Source of the DNA: Paroedura picta
Taxonomy: Eukaryota; Chordata; Lepidosauria; Squamata; Gekkonidae
DNA length: 64,000 nucleotides
Assembly (NCBI RefSeq): GCF_049243985.1
Contig: NC_135386.1
Span: forward strand, 7,677,001-7,741,000
Direction: 5' to 3'
A model generated the notes under the pieces. It saw only the letters and a list, made by a program, of their open reading frames with translations, was not told where the DNA came from and searched no databases. Position 1 is the stretch's first letter. Each line of letters starts with the position of its first letter. Positions 35,501 to 46,079 of the stretch are shown piece after piece. Made by a program: the position numbers and the translations under genes.

Positions 35501-37789
35501 GTTTGTTTGTTTGGCATGACTTTCAAAAGAAAAGCCAGTCATGTGCGCTAACCACAAAACAAAATTAAAACATGAATTGTGCCCTGTTTGTGGTCCGCCC
35601 CAAGCGTCCATGAACTTTTAAAGCAGTTCCTGTTGGTTTGTAGGTGGAGTGTGAATCAGGATTTTAAAGGGACTCAGATTCTGTTTCTGTGGAAGCCATA
35701 AGAACAGCTGAGCAGCAGGGAGGCAGTCCCTTTCAACTGGTTTGCAGGGCCAGTTCATGGTTCTGTCCCACCCCTAACTATATATTGGTGGAACAAAAAT
35801 TGAATCCAGTGGCACCTTTAAGACCAACCAAGATTTGTTCAAGGTGTGAGCTTTCATGCGCAGGCACACTTCCTCAGACAAAATGGAACAAGGATCACAT
35901 AATTTGTTGGTCATAAAGGTGCTATTGGACTCTGTTTTTGTTGTGCTACTTCAGAGCAACACGGCTACCTGCTTGGATCTATATATTGGTGGAAGCAGTT
36001 ATGTCATTTTTGTACATCAGCTAGAATGAAAACACAAGCTATCACACTCCGAACTAGTTTGTGTTTTGCCTTGTGAAGCAGATGTTTTGTGTTGTAAAGA
36101 AATGGACCATTAGCTAAAAACGTCCAGTCCCCAGTGATAACATACATTACAGCCCTATGGAAATTAAACTGAGATTGACTTGGATGTGCACCCAAAAGCC
36201 ATGGCTGATTCCAGTATTCCTGACACACAAGCATAGTCTATTAGTAACAGATCTGAATATCTAATGAAGAAGACCCACCATTAACTTTTGCTAATTATGC
36301 TGTTTGTTTTAGCTGGGGTTATTGATGAGGATTACCGAGGGAATGTTGGTGTGGTACTGTTCAATTTCGGAAAGGAAACATTTAAAGGTAAGAATTAAAC
36401 TTGAGCGTGATGTTAAGCCAGCTTAAAAGGGACAGCCTTCTCTTTTCCCTTCTCTCCTGTCCTTCATTTTAGAACCATGGATCTAGTGATACATTAAGTC
36501 ACCCCCGTACAGATTCACTGGCCTCGTTGCTTGCAGAATGCCCCAGAGGTCTGAGGAAACAGCGTCCTAAGCTACTGCTGTCAGACACAAACGAAAACGA
36601 TTGCTAAATTTGCATGGGTAGCTATAAAAATAAGGCAGAGCTGGACCAACCCTATTCCCTAATACTTTTATACTGGATCCACATAAAATTGTTCTTATTT
36701 CTTAGTTTTTAATCCATTCATGAGTGATTTTACATCTGTAATCTTATGTTTTCTACCGGTTGGTCTATGACCATAAATAAAGTTGACAAAGCGCTTTCAT
36801 GTCTATAAAAGATCTGCTGAGACATGAGCTTCTGGTTGTGACAGTGCTTCTCAGTTATAAGGGGTTGAGGAGTCAACGTAGCTCAGGTTTTCTGAAACCC
36901 TGGGGTTTCTTGACAGCCCTGGAAGGGTTGCCTTAGTGAGTGGGAGTTAATTAATTTTCTATATATTTTTAATATTTGTTCAACATTTATTGGGTGATGT
37001 GACCACATATGGTCATGTTGACCCCTGATTGGCTAATGATAGGCCTGGAGGGGGTGGGAATGGGAGGGGCCCTGGGTGGGCGTATCCACAGTTTGCTTCC
37101 CAGTCATATTCCGCACGATTGCATCACAGCTGGGGTTTCTCAAAGCCTGAAGAATGTTTCGGGTTTCTCAACAGTAAAAAAGTCGAGAAAGGCTGGTGTA
37201 GTTTACATTCTATATTACTTCTTCCCAGAGCTTAAGGACTACCTCTTGGGGAAAGGAACAGTCTAGTGGCTCTGATTAGCTTTATATTTGACGCTTCAGC
37301 CCTACCTGTCTTGCTGCATCCCCGTCCTTTCCTTGTGGCCCAAAGTGTTCTTGTTGGCTTGTAGCTATTTAGCCGGATTTCCTTGACTGCCTGTTTTGTT
37401 TTGGAAGTTAAAAGAGGCGACAGGATTGCCCAGCTGATCTGTGAACGCATCTACTATCCTGAACTGGAAGAAGTCCAGGTAAGAAACTTGGATCATACCA
37501 AGAGGGAGGGAACCTAATTGCGCTACTTAATCCAATTACTTTAGATAGTGAACTTTTGTTAACGAAGGAACAGATTCTTCATAACAAAACCAGGAAGGAA
37601 TAAAGCCCTGAGTTACACTGCAGATTGAGGTGATTTTATGGATTCGTCATGGACAGAAGCAGGAAATATATTGCGGTCGTCTCAAAACTGAAGGATAACG
37701 TTTGAGAAGTTCTAACTTTGAGTCCCTTTCAGGTTTTGGACGACACGGAACGTGGCTCAGGAGGCTTCGGATCCACTGGCAAGAACTGA
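29356..37789 (+). CDS. DUT: DUT, dUTP pyrophosphatase, nuclear isoform, complete
   Basis: The enzyme hydrolyses dUTP to dUMP and pyrophosphate, keeping uracil out of DNA and feeding thymidylate synthesis; it acts as a homotrimer. Six exons (29356-29516, 31531-31622, 32280-32324, 36313-36387, 37408-37478, 37733-37789) join in frame into 166 residues, against 164 in human as I recall. All five motifs are present: [52 protein letters not shown], and [11 protein letters not shown] near the C-terminus. The start [17 protein letters not shown] matches the human nuclear isoform, including a Ser-Pro site before a basic NLS-like patch. The first two exons are 2 kb apart. Nothing is broken. Confidence 0.97.
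29541..29612. mobile_element. Partial hAT-like MITE arms
   Basis: The pieces gtggactacaattcccagga and ggaattgtagtccacagg come from the MITE family, with the tips missing. It lies 25 bases after the DUT exon 1 donor. Confidence 0.6.
29621..29757. mobile_element. Palindromic hAT-like MITE
   Basis: An exact 8-bp target duplication CCTTAGTT flanks it (29613-29620, 29758-29765). The tips caggggtagtcaacctgtgg and its complement are intact. It lies in the first intron of DUT. Confidence 0.95.
29845..29875 (+). repeat. (TTGG)n microsatellite
   Basis: A short run of TTGGTTGG units with one variant lies in DUT intron 1. Confidence 0.9.
29971..30230 (+). mobile_element. CORE-type tRNA SINE, plus strand
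   Basis: It contains a degenerate tRNA-like head (gagagccagcacggtggaga), the core tgacctcgggccagtcacag, the body ggagaggaagggaaggagat and an aatcaatcaatcaatt tail. Confidence 0.8.
30355..30412 (+). mobile_element. Fragment of the gttgccaactccagg DNA-element family
   Basis: It ends cctccaaatctccaggtatc ... gacaaccctag, the right tip of the family seen more fully at 48124 and 56432. Confidence 0.45.
30590..30775 (-). mobile_element. Inverted copy of the ctggagaaaa DNA-element family
   Basis: In reverse of the 48124 copy it reads cctcagcagggtacaatgcc, then tctctgtagtctagagatca and acctggaggct. It lies in DUT intron 1. Confidence 0.5.
31531..31622 (+). CDS. DUT: DUT exon 2
   Basis: The acceptor follows a long pyrimidine run (ttttttag), and the donor is gtaagt. 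It encodes [20 protein letters not shown], then [11 protein letters not shown], finishing motif I. Confidence 0.96.
31900..31985 (+). mobile_element. LINE 3' end (L2-type) with AAATA tail
   Basis: The stretch taaaccgccctgagccttcg, then gggcagtatataaatgtgaa and an aataaataaataaat tail, is a widespread squamate LINE/SINE 3' terminus. Confidence 0.6.
32280..32324 (+). CDS. DUT: DUT exon 3
   Basis: This 45-base micro-exon encodes [15 protein letters not shown], which contains motif II with its catalytic-site serine. The acceptor tract is unusually A-rich (aaaatttag). Confidence 0.95.
32608..32891 (-). mobile_element. Sauria SINE, full length
   Basis: Reverse orientation, from aaaggtaaaggtatcccctg to gcgccacaagaggctc. 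It is flanked by the target duplication GCATTCATA in DUT intron 3. Confidence 0.95.
32892..33890. other. DUT intron 3, unique sequence
   Basis: I see no exon or recognised repeat here. Confidence 0.4.
33895..34000 (-). mobile_element. LINE 3' UTR fragment (reverse)
   Basis: It reads tctaggccgcccctccccaa, then tttacaacataataaataat, the reverse of an L2-type tail. It is degraded. Confidence 0.45.
34020..34155. mobile_element. Palindromic hAT-like MITE
   Basis: An exact 8-bp target duplication AGTTAAAC flanks it (34012-34019, 34156-34163). The tips are caggggtggtcgacctgtgg and gttgactacccctg. Confidence 0.95.
34413..34532 (+). mobile_element. Sauria SINE, 5' truncated
   Basis: It starts at gaaggcactggcaaaccacc and ends ggggatacctttacctttt. 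Only the 3' 120 bases remain. Confidence 0.92.
34786..34905 (-). mobile_element. LINE 3' UTR fragment with (TTAA)n
   Basis: A ttattaattaattaattaat tract leads into tttataaaccgcccctccag and aatgttaaaa-like sequence, a reverse L2-type 3' end. Confidence 0.45.
35490..35513 (+). repeat. (TTTG)n microsatellite
   Basis: About six TTTG units lie in DUT intron 3. Confidence 0.9.
35785..35985. mobile_element. Palindromic repeat family (agctttcatgcgcaggcaca)
   Basis: The left arm gaatccagtggcacctttaa and the right arm ataaaggtgctattggactc are inverted copies. The centre reads ggtgtgagctttcatgcgca and cttcctcagacaaaatg. Other pieces lie at 17268, 52848 and 63205. I know this repeat from sauropsid genomes but cannot name the family. 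Confidence 0.65.
36313..36387 (+). CDS. DUT: DUT exon 4
   Basis: A tgttttag acceptor and a gtaaga donor bound 75 bases. It encodes [19 protein letters not shown] and GKETFK, motif III with the aspartate that positions the attacking water and the tyrosine of the uracil pocket. Confidence 0.96.
36886..37198. mobile_element. Non-autonomous DNA transposon, gggtttcttg family
   Basis: It reads gaaaccctggggtttcttga, catttattgggtgatgtgac and ggtttctcaacagtaaaaaa, ending gtcgagaaaggctg. It lies in DUT intron 4. Confidence 0.75.
37408..37478 (+). CDS. DUT: DUT exon 5
   Basis: A ttggaag acceptor and a gtaaga donor bound 71 bases. It encodes [20 protein letters not shown] and EEVQ, motif IV. Confidence 0.96.
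37733..37789 (+). CDS. DUT: DUT exon 6 and stop
   Basis: After a ccctttcag acceptor it encodes [18 protein letters not shown] and TGA. The glycine-rich motif V forms the flexible arm that closes over the active site. Confidence 0.97.
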   Translation, partial: VLDDTERGSGGFGSTGKN

Positions 37790-37875
37790 GGACGGCTGTG
37801 ACATGTAATTAACGACTTGCTGTATTTTTTATTAAGTGTTTTTTTCTACTAATAAACCTTTGTTCAGGACTTGCT
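37790..37875 (+). terminator. DUT: DUT 3' UTR and poly(A) signal
   Basis: AATAAA at 37851-37856 follows 60 bases after the stop, and a T-rich stretch at 37876-37890 could be the downstream element. The predicted 3' UTR is therefore very short. Confidence 0.7.
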
Positions 37876-37879
37876 TCTT

Positions 37880-39892
37880 TTTTTTTTTCTGGAGAAGGTT
37901 GCACAAAGGAAAAAGCCCTTTCACTCATACCTGGTACAAAGTAAAGCTTGCAGCTGTCAATCCCAAACTGGGATTAACACTGTCCTGAATACTGTTCTGG
38001 ATGGGGGGGCAGGGGGGGGCTGCTGCCTGATTTCTTTGCCAGCTGAGTCTCAGTGGTCCGAGGAGGGATTTAAATGAACAATATGTTATCCGGACAACTG
38101 CCTTTCCGGGGCCCTTACGCCCTCTCCGTGAAGCTGTCATCCGCAGCGATATTCTTCCCAACAGCTTTGGAGCCACAGGTAAATTTCCCTCCTTCGCTGT
38201 GATGTGAAGGGATAACAGAGCCAACTGGGAACAGGTGGGAGTCCGATATAGTTGCAGCCCATCTCTGAACAGGCTTCGTCAGGCATTTCCCTCCTCCTGA
38301 TTTGCACAGTTTACAAATATGTGAGCTTTTGCATTTATGCAGTCACCTTTTTGATGCGGAAACACATGGACCGGCACGGTGAGGGAAACGGAAGTGAATA
38401 CAGAGGGGATGTCCATCCCTCCTGCGAACGCCGCAGAAGACGGGTGGCAGCAGCTGGCCAGGCCTGGTGCTGAGCCTTGCTCATTCCTCCACCCGTCTTC
38501 CAGAGCCAGCCCCGCCCACCAGGAGTGCGGATGGAGAAGGGGTGGGTGCGAAGATACGTGGTGGAGGCACCAGCGGAGCGAGGTTGCCTCTTGACCTTAT
38601 ACTTTTTCTAAAGGGTGTAAGGGACTGAACACTAGATGGGCCGTGACAGAATGAAGACTCTTTTTTACTGCCTTTCCAATTTAGTTTTGGAGTCGATAGG
38701 CGTAGTCTGCACAAATTTCTTTTGAAGTTGGTAGGAATTATCATTTTCTTGGCATCCCCTGCTGAATCGCCACATTGAGGTGGCATCAGTCAACAAGAGA
38801 TCTCTTCTGGCCATTTACTCCTCTCCCACAGGTATTCAGAGATAGGATTCAGCGATCTCCCCTGAGCATGGCTTATGTTTTGCTCAAATTACCCGGAAAG
38901 GTCTCTTGACTCTACCAGAAAAGGCACATTAAAAACCTACCAGAAATCCCATGCAATCTGCAGTTATTCTGCTGTGTCCAAGTATTTCTAAGTCATCCAC
39001 CTCCTGTGCGGAGAGGAAACCGTTAGCTCAAATAAACTTTCGTTTGATGACATTGGATAAATTTCTTCATAGGCGAAACAACACCCAGGGAGCTGATTGT
39101 GCCGAGTTTTGTTAAAGACCACCCAAGAGCCTCAAACTAGCTGTGTGATCAGGCAAGGGTGAACAAGGAAGGACTGGGGGGAACGGTTGACAACTGGCCA
39201 GAAAATTCTCCCTCTGTTCTGCTTGTAGGGAAAACGTCTTTAAGAGACCATGTTACAATAAATACATCCAATAGAAACAGGCTTGTCAGCAGTCTGAACC
39301 GCAGCAAGGAGACAAGTGCCGTGTCCTAAGATCCAAAATAAAATTAAGATCCAAAATGAAGGAATATTTATTATATCGCTGGTAAGAGATGGAGCTAGAA
39401 GACATGGCTGTTTTCAGAAGATGGAAAAAAAATGTGCACATGCCTTCAGCTTTGCAAGCAAGATATTGAATTGAGGACGCTGCATTTCTGCAGATGAGGA
39501 TGGGTTACATTTTAGACCACCTGAGGATTTTCGGCTGCAGAAAAAAAAAATTGCAGACCTGGATTATTAAGTAAGATACGTTTGTTTCATAAATCTGTTG
39601 GATTTGGTCCAGTGCATGACTAAAAACATTCAATGAAAACTTCTAGGTAGTGCATAGGGCTTTGCTCATACCACCCAAAGTGGGGAAAAACCCTATGTGA
39701 ATCAGTTTGTGGATGCTTCCTCCTCACTGTATTAAGGTGACCAGTTTGTTGAAGAATCATGCTAGGTTCATGCATGCAAAATAAATGTTTTGAGGCAGCT
39801 TCCCACAAGAATGAAACAGGATTAAATACAACAAAAAAACACACTACAGTTTTCAAATGGCAATGTGAAATTAGAAGAGAGAAATAGCGGAA
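37880..39892. other. Unique spacer downstream of DUT
   Basis: I see no recognised gene or repeat. A moderately CpG-containing patch lies at 38100-38600. Open frames there resemble no known protein. Confidence 0.4.
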
Positions 39893-40128
39893 GGGTGTGT
39901 GTGTTATACCTCACTTTTTACTACCCAAAAGAGTCTCAAGGCAGCTTACAAACTATCATTCTTATCCACACAACAGACAGCCTGTGAGGTGGATAAGTCA
40001 GAGAGCTCTGAGAGAACTGACTTGACCCGAGATCACCCAGCTGGCTGCCTGTGGAGCAGGAGTGGAGAATCAAGCCCAGTTCTCCAGATTGAAGACCGCA
40101 CTTTTAACTACTACACCAAGCTGGCTCA
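39893..40128 (-). mobile_element. CORE-type tRNA SINE, old copy
   Basis: It has lost the GAA tail but retains caaaagagtctcaaggcagc, acaacagacagcctgtgagg and the tRNA-like head ctactacaccaagctggctc. Confidence 0.8.
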
Positions 40129-40164
40129 ATATTAAAACTATGACAGCATATAGAACTATTAAAC

Positions 40165-40299
40165 CAGGGGTAGTCAAACTGCGGCCCTCCAGAGTCCATG
40201 GACTACAATTCCCAGGAGCCCCTGCCAGCATTCGCTGGCAGGGGCTTCTGGGAATTGTGGTCCATGGACATCTGGAGGGCCGCAGTTTGATTACCCCTG
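40165..40299. mobile_element. Palindromic hAT-like MITE
   Basis: An exact 8-bp target duplication TATTAAAC flanks it (40157-40164, 40300-40307). The tips are caggggtagtcaaactgcgg and gtttgattacccctg. Confidence 0.95.
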
Positions 40300-40309
40300 T
40301 ATTAAACTC

Positions 40310-41299
40310 TTACAACAATATTAAAACTATCGCAGCGTTCAGTCATTAATCTAGAGATCAGCAGTAAAACTGTTGAAATAGCAGTAGCCAAGCTACCAGC
40401 AACATAAAACCACGTTTGCAGTCTAAGACAAACAGCCAGAATGGGAGACTTAATTCAGTTAAGGGGGCCGCATCTGGGTTCTACAATTTGCAGAGAGAAT
40501 CTTGGCACTAAAGCACCGACCCCCGACCAGTGAAAATCTTATCAAGACCTCTCTGCCTTCTGAAAATTCACAAGAAATTGCCCACAAATTTCGGAACATT
40601 CACCACTATGAGGGCTATAAACACTTTTTTAAAGGCATACCGCCGAAATGCTCAGGAAGCCAAAATTCGGTGGTCAGAATGATGATTCTTTGTTTTTAAC
40701 ATGCTGAGTACCCAGCTTACTGGGGGGTAAAAAATTTCCTTTTGCACCATCATGAATCTTGATTTTTTTGGGGGATAGATTTCATCGGAACAGTTTTAAT
40801 TCAGTATATTGACCGCTAGGTGGCACTCGAAGCATGTTTACTCCCCCGGTCTCGCCCAACACATTTTTCTTCCCAGGAAACACCCCCCCCCCAAAAAAAA
40901 ACCCCCACAAAATCTCTTTGCCTGTAATTAATAATTGCTAATTCCCACTGGGACGAGGCTGGTGGAAAGCAACGTCCAGCAAGGGCCAAGTGAAAGCTGG
41001 CAAACGTGGAACACGTCAACAAGAAGAGGAACAATGACCGTAAATTGAAATAAGGTTTCGGATGGGTTGCGCAATCGCTCTTGGCGTACGCCTGTGGCAT
41101 CTTGCCCACACTGGGTTTCGACAAGAATGGAAAACTGCAATCAAGAAACAACACCCCCCCCCACTTCCCGTGGCACACACAGCTCTCCTATTCAAGTTCC
41201 TTCTGTCTTTTGCCTTTTTGACATTTATGTTTGTCATTAGAACTTCTTTAAGCTTATTGGGCCCCCTGAATACTTAATCAGTTGGTAGGCATAACAAGG
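40310..41299. other. Intergenic unique sequence
   Basis: The only repeat trace is a 30-base Sauria SINE remnant, tgagtacccagcttactggg, at 40704. Confidence 0.4.
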
Positions 41300-42116
41300 G
41301 GGGGCAGCATTACAGTGGCTGATTTCCTTTCTCCAAGGAGGGGGCCAGAGGGTAGCTATCGGGGAAGGGCGAGCGCACTGGTGTCCACTCCCTTGGGGGG
41401 GGGGCTCAGGGTGTGATACCCTGATGTCAATCAGCATCTCTGTGTGTGCCCTCTAGCTCAGCTAGTTTGGGCTTGGCCTGCCTGAGATGCCATCATTATG
41501 CTGATGATACCTACTGATGATATCTACTCTGTCTACTGATGGATGGCCAACCGGATACGCCCCCCCCCCCCCCAGTTAGGTTGGCCAGGTGTCTGGAGGC
41601 TGTGACTGAATGGTGACTGAAGCGCGATCCCTCAAAGATGGAGGTCCTTATGGCTGGGTAAGAAAGGACCAGGAGAGGAAGTGCGTCTCCCCTGCCTAGA
41701 TGGCGTGCAATTTTGCACACAGGAATTTGGGGGTGTCCCTTGATGCCCCCCTTTCAATGGAGGCTCAGATCACAAAGGTAGCTTCTTCCATCTAGGCCAG
41801 GAGAAGCTACTAGCGCCCTTCCTGGCCCTGGAAGGCCTCGCCACAGTGATCCATGCAACAGTTACTTCCAGGCTGGGTTACTGTAACTCGCTCTATGTGG
41901 GGCTACCCTTGACTGGGAAATTACAACTGGTACAGAATGCAGCTGCCCAGGGCCTGGCCAGGGAACATATTCAACAATCCTCAAAGAGCTGCACTGGCTC
42001 CCGGTAGAGTTCCAGATCAAGTTCAAGGTGTTGGTATTGACCTTCAGAGCCCTACACAGTCTGACCTTCAGACCTACGTATCTGAGGGACAACTTCTCCC
42101 AATATGTCCCACGGAG
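41300..42116 (+). mobile_element. L2 LINE ORF2 fragment with RT box
   Basis: The reverse transcriptase catalytic box YADD is readable at 41497-41508 (tatgctgatgat). It is followed by L2-like stretches such as LGVSLDAPLSMEAQITKVAS and, in another frame, FKVLVLTFRALHSLTFRPTY. The copy has several frame breaks and stops and is dead. Confidence 0.8.
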
Positions 42117-42164
42117 GAATTGTAGTCCATGGACATCTGGAGGACCACAGGTTGACTACCCCTG
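42117..42164. mobile_element. Right half-arm of a hAT-like MITE
   Basis: It reads attgtagtccatggacatct then gttgactacccctg and abuts the L2 fragment directly. The left arm is missing. Confidence 0.75.
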
Positions 42165-42856
42165 CTTTAGAATGTTAAGCGATGTTAAAATAAATTATCA
42201 CTCCCTTTTGCTCAACTATACTGAACTGTATTCATGATACCTGCGAAATCCATTCCCAGGTATGAAAGTGAGAAGCTACTTGACCAAGGGACAGGCATCA
42301 AAACCACGGTGAATCTGATCTTTTAGAAACTGCAAAGCAATTCATCCAATAAGATTTTTTTTTAAGGAATAAAGCAGCTCCGATTTCAGATTTTGCTTTT
42401 ACCTTCCCTCAAAGTCACAAACGAATGCAGATTGAAAACCCCGGGACCTGCCAAAAACAGCACGCTGAACTCTCACCAAAGAAAAAGGACACGGTTGTTC
42501 TTACCGGGAAAGATTCGGCAGGACAGGAAACAGGCAAGGGTTACAGACGTTTGCTTAATGCAGAAACCCGTTCAGCTGTCCTTGAGCCAAACCCGGTGAC
42601 AGCAGACAGCTAAGGACCTGTCTGAGTAGATACAGGAACTAATACTGAAAGCGGAGAGTGTTTTAAGTTTAAAATTAATTACTGTCCCGAGTCCATACCT
42701 CAGTTGAACTCTGAGAGGTTACAGCACAGCCATGAATGGTTCCTAAGCCCAGTAACATCAAGAGGTTAGAACTCGACCTACAACTGTATGTTAGTTTCTA
42801 TATTATTATTATTTGATTTCTTAACTGCCTCTGTCCTATGGAGCTCGAGGTAGCTT

Positions 42857-43144
42857 AAAGGTAAAGGTATCCCCTGTGCAAGCACCGAGTCATGTCTGAC
42901 CCTTGGGGTGACGCCCTCCAGCGTTCTCATGGCAGACTGAATACGGGGTGGTTTGCCAGTGCCTTCCCCAGTCATTACCGTTTACCCCCCAGTAAGCAAG
43001 CTGGGTACTCATTTTACCGACCTCGGAAGGATGGAAGGCTGAGTCAACCTTGAGCCGGCTGCTGGGATCGAACTCCCAGCCTCATGGGCAGACAGCTTCA
43101 GACAGCATGTCGCTGCCTTACCACTCTGCGCCACAAGAGGCTCC
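42857..43144 (-). mobile_element. Sauria SINE, full length
   Basis: Reverse orientation, from aaaggtaaaggtatcccctg to gcgccacaagaggctc. The target duplication CGAGGTAGCTTA lies on both sides. Confidence 0.95.
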
Positions 43145-43575
43145 CGAGGTAGCTTACAACATATTAAAAATACATGCATAGATACTTTATGAATAACATT
43201 TACATTCTAAAAATTAATCACTAAACCCCTAAAAACCTATTTTCTACCTGGTAACTAGTTTTAACTGTCGAACTACCTATTTCCCCTCCACCATCTTTTT
43301 CTTTCCCCGCCTGTTGAATATGTAGGTGGCGTGGATGAGAGGGGGGCGGGGAAGACCAGCAAGGGTTAGAAGGAGACCCTTTTAGGAGGCCACTCTGGCC
43401 TCAACCATAGGCCTGATGGGAAAGCGCCACCTTGAAGGCCCCACAGAACTGTAAGAACGCCATCAGGGCTCTAGTGTCAAGCGGCAGTTCATTCCTCCAG
43501 ACTGGATAGGCCAGGTGGATGGTTTGGGGGCCAGGGACTATCAATAGGCTTGCCCCAGATGGCCTAAGTGCTCCC

Positions 43576-43765
43576 ATAGAATCATAGAATCATAGAGTTG
43601 GAAGGGGCCAGACAGGCCATCTAGTCCAACCCCCTGCTCAATGCAGGATCAGTCCAAAGTCATAGAATCATAGAATCATAGAGTTGGAAGGGGCCAGACA
43701 GGCCATCTAGTCCAACCCCCTGCTCAACGCAGGATCAGCCCTAAGCATCCTAAAGCATTCTGTGG
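43576..43765 (-). mobile_element. Two tandem CR1 3' ends
   Basis: The same CR1 terminus (tagaatcatagagttggaag ... ccaaccccctgctcaa) occurs twice head to tail, at 43576-43655 and 43660-43765, both reversed. Confidence 0.88.
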
Positions 43766-43769
43766 TTTT

Positions 43770-44345
43770 GCAGCCAACATTGACAGAATTGATGCTACGA
43801 TGGTTTCTATGAATGACCAGTTTATAACATCATTAAGCAGCGAATCCTTGATATCGACTATCAAACTATCGTAGCAGGAGCACATAAAACCGGCTCTCCG
43901 ATAACCTTGGATATCTTCCCTTCTGCGAGGAGAACGGCGGATTATTTTTCATCACTGACCTTGCCTTCAATGAGAAGATGCTTCATGCTGGCACGGTTAA
44001 ACTCATTATCAGCAGCATTAACTAAGGGCCGGTTTTTTAAAAGTCCCATACTCTGAGAGACCTTGTCCCTGCTCAGCTGGACAACCAGAATCTACTGAGA
44101 TGGCTTCCACAACACCACCAAGAAGTTAACTAGTTACTTTCAACACGATTGCCACCCTCAGATGAGCGAAATTAATGCCAGGTTTCTGTATTTGTCCCTT
44201 CATGATAATTCCTCTTCACAGCTTGAGTCTGAATATTGATGGCTTTCTCTTTTTTATAGATTAATTTTTTTATTGTTTTTCTTCTATGTATGCCAATAAA
44301 GGTATTGAATTCCAATTTGATTGTTTCTATGGGTTGTTTTTTTTT
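43770..44345. other. Possible old retroposon 3' end
   Basis: The right part, tatgccaataaaggtattga followed by attccaatttgattg, looks like a retroposon 3' terminus with an AATAAA. I could not assign the upstream 450 bases to any family. Confidence 0.3.
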
Positions 44346-44883
44346 TTTAGCATTTCTTGATTCATGAGCATGTCTTTTCATGAGTCACAATGCTTTTCAT
44401 CTGTCAGATATCAGCCCCCTTGAGAATGCTGGAAACAGCGGAATCATAAATGCTCTGAAATTAATAAATTAACGATGACCCAGTTAAAATGTGAGGCTGG
44501 ATTGTTTGAAGTGGACCAACGATTTCTCCTGATTGCTCTTGATCGTCTCATTTCGGCACAAGCAAAACAAATGAGGGAAACTGAACCATCATAAAAGAAA
44601 GCTCTTGGGCTGGATTCTTTGAACATGAGCGTTTTGTGGTTTATGCATCCGTAGCCAGTTTGAAAAAGAAACAAGAAATGTTGTCTCCAAGCTGTCCAAG
44701 ACCAAATAATCACATGTCCGAGCTAGATTAAAACCTCTCCATTTTCCTTTTCGCCGCACAGACTTGGGCCGTGTTGACTTAGGCCAACACTGGGCCTGGC
44801 ATAAGGAGATCTGAGAATGGGATCTCCAGTACATTCTTTCACATTGCTAAGTAGCAGTTGTATGGTCAATGTCAAGGGAAGGA

Positions 44884-45051
44884 GAAGAAGAGCTGGTTTT
44901 TATACCCCACTTTTCATTGCCTGAAGAAGTCTCAAAGCAGCTTACAATTGCCCTCCCTTCCTCTCCCCACCCTGTGAGGTAGATGGGGCTGAGAGAGCCC
45001 TGATGTTACTGCTCGGTGAGAGCAGCACTACCAGGGCTGTGACTAGCTGAC
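44884..45051 (-). mobile_element. CORE-type tRNA SINE, partial
   Basis: It has gaagaagagctggtttttat, gaagtctcaaagcagcttac and gggctgagagagccctgatg, then is cut off before the tRNA-like head. Confidence 0.8.
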
Positions 45052-45467
45052 AATCCATTCACAGGGCTGACCCGTGCTGATTCCTGTGCTTGTGAGGATC
45101 TTTGGGAATGTAACACAGGGAGGTGGACCCAACCATAAAATGGCTGCCAAGAGAGGAAGAGCCAACCACAAAATGGCCACCATCGGTGGAGAAGCCCCTC
45201 CACACAGGTGGAGGAAGTTCAAGTGCATAGAGCAAAAGAAGTAATTTAAAGAATGAGGAGTAAGAACACAACCAATGCTGTGGCAGCTGCTGAAACAATA
45301 TTATTTTAACCAGTTCTCCAGTGGCCAATCGAAAGCCCTTCTGGGCAGGAACCCCTCACCTGGCTTGACTTGTTGTCTAAAAACACTTGTCAGGTGCCAG
45401 GAAAGTTCTCAGTGGGAGACATGGTGCCTACAGGTGCCATTTTGGGGACCCTGAGTTAGAATGTTGA

Positions 45468-45695
45468 TTTAGAAGAGTTTGTTTTTATTCCCCACTTTTC
45501 ATTGCCCAAGGGATTCTCAAAGTGCCTTCCCTCCCCTTCCTCCCCCCACAACAGACACCCTGTGAGGTAGGTGAGGCTGAGAGAGCTCTAACAGGACTGC
45601 TTGGTCAGAACAGCACTATCAGGGCCCAAGGTCCCCCAGCTGGCTGCATGTGGAGGATCAGGGAAGCAAGCCAGGCTCACCAGATTAGAAGCCGC
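45468..45695 (-). mobile_element. CORE-type tRNA SINE, partial
   Basis: It reads attctcaaagtgccttccct, caacagacaccctgtgaggt and ccccagctggctgcatgtgg, ending in a broken head near agattagaagccgctg. Confidence 0.8.
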
Positions 45696-45949
45696 TGATT
45701 GGCTTAAGATGGGGAAGCCCCAGGTTCAGTTGCCAAAGATAACTGGGTGCTCTTGGCCAGTCCTCCCAATCCAACGTCCCTTGCAGAATTCTTGTAGCCA
45801 GAGCCAGGCATTGCCGTCCCTGAACTCTGAGGAGGAAGGGGGAGATTTTAAAAAATCATCTGTATGGATAACCATGCGGTTTGAGATCCGAGTTGGCAGG
45901 AGGTAACTCTCCCTGAAAACCAAGCGAAATCAGTTGTCGTCGTTGTTGT

Positions 45950-46075
45950 TACAACAATTATTCCCCACCACTCCCAGAACCGGCTCATGGCGGGTTACCG
46001 ACGTCTCATAAAACCCATTAAACCCCCCATTAAAAAGGACAAAAAAACCCTCAAAACATAATCACAATAAAATTG
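45950..46075 (-). mobile_element. LINE 3' UTR fragment (reverse)
   Basis: The stretch gaaccggctcatggcgggtt followed by cccattaaaaaggacaaaa is the reverse of an L2- or CR1-type 3' UTR. It is degraded. Confidence 0.4.
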
Positions 46076-46079
46076 AGAA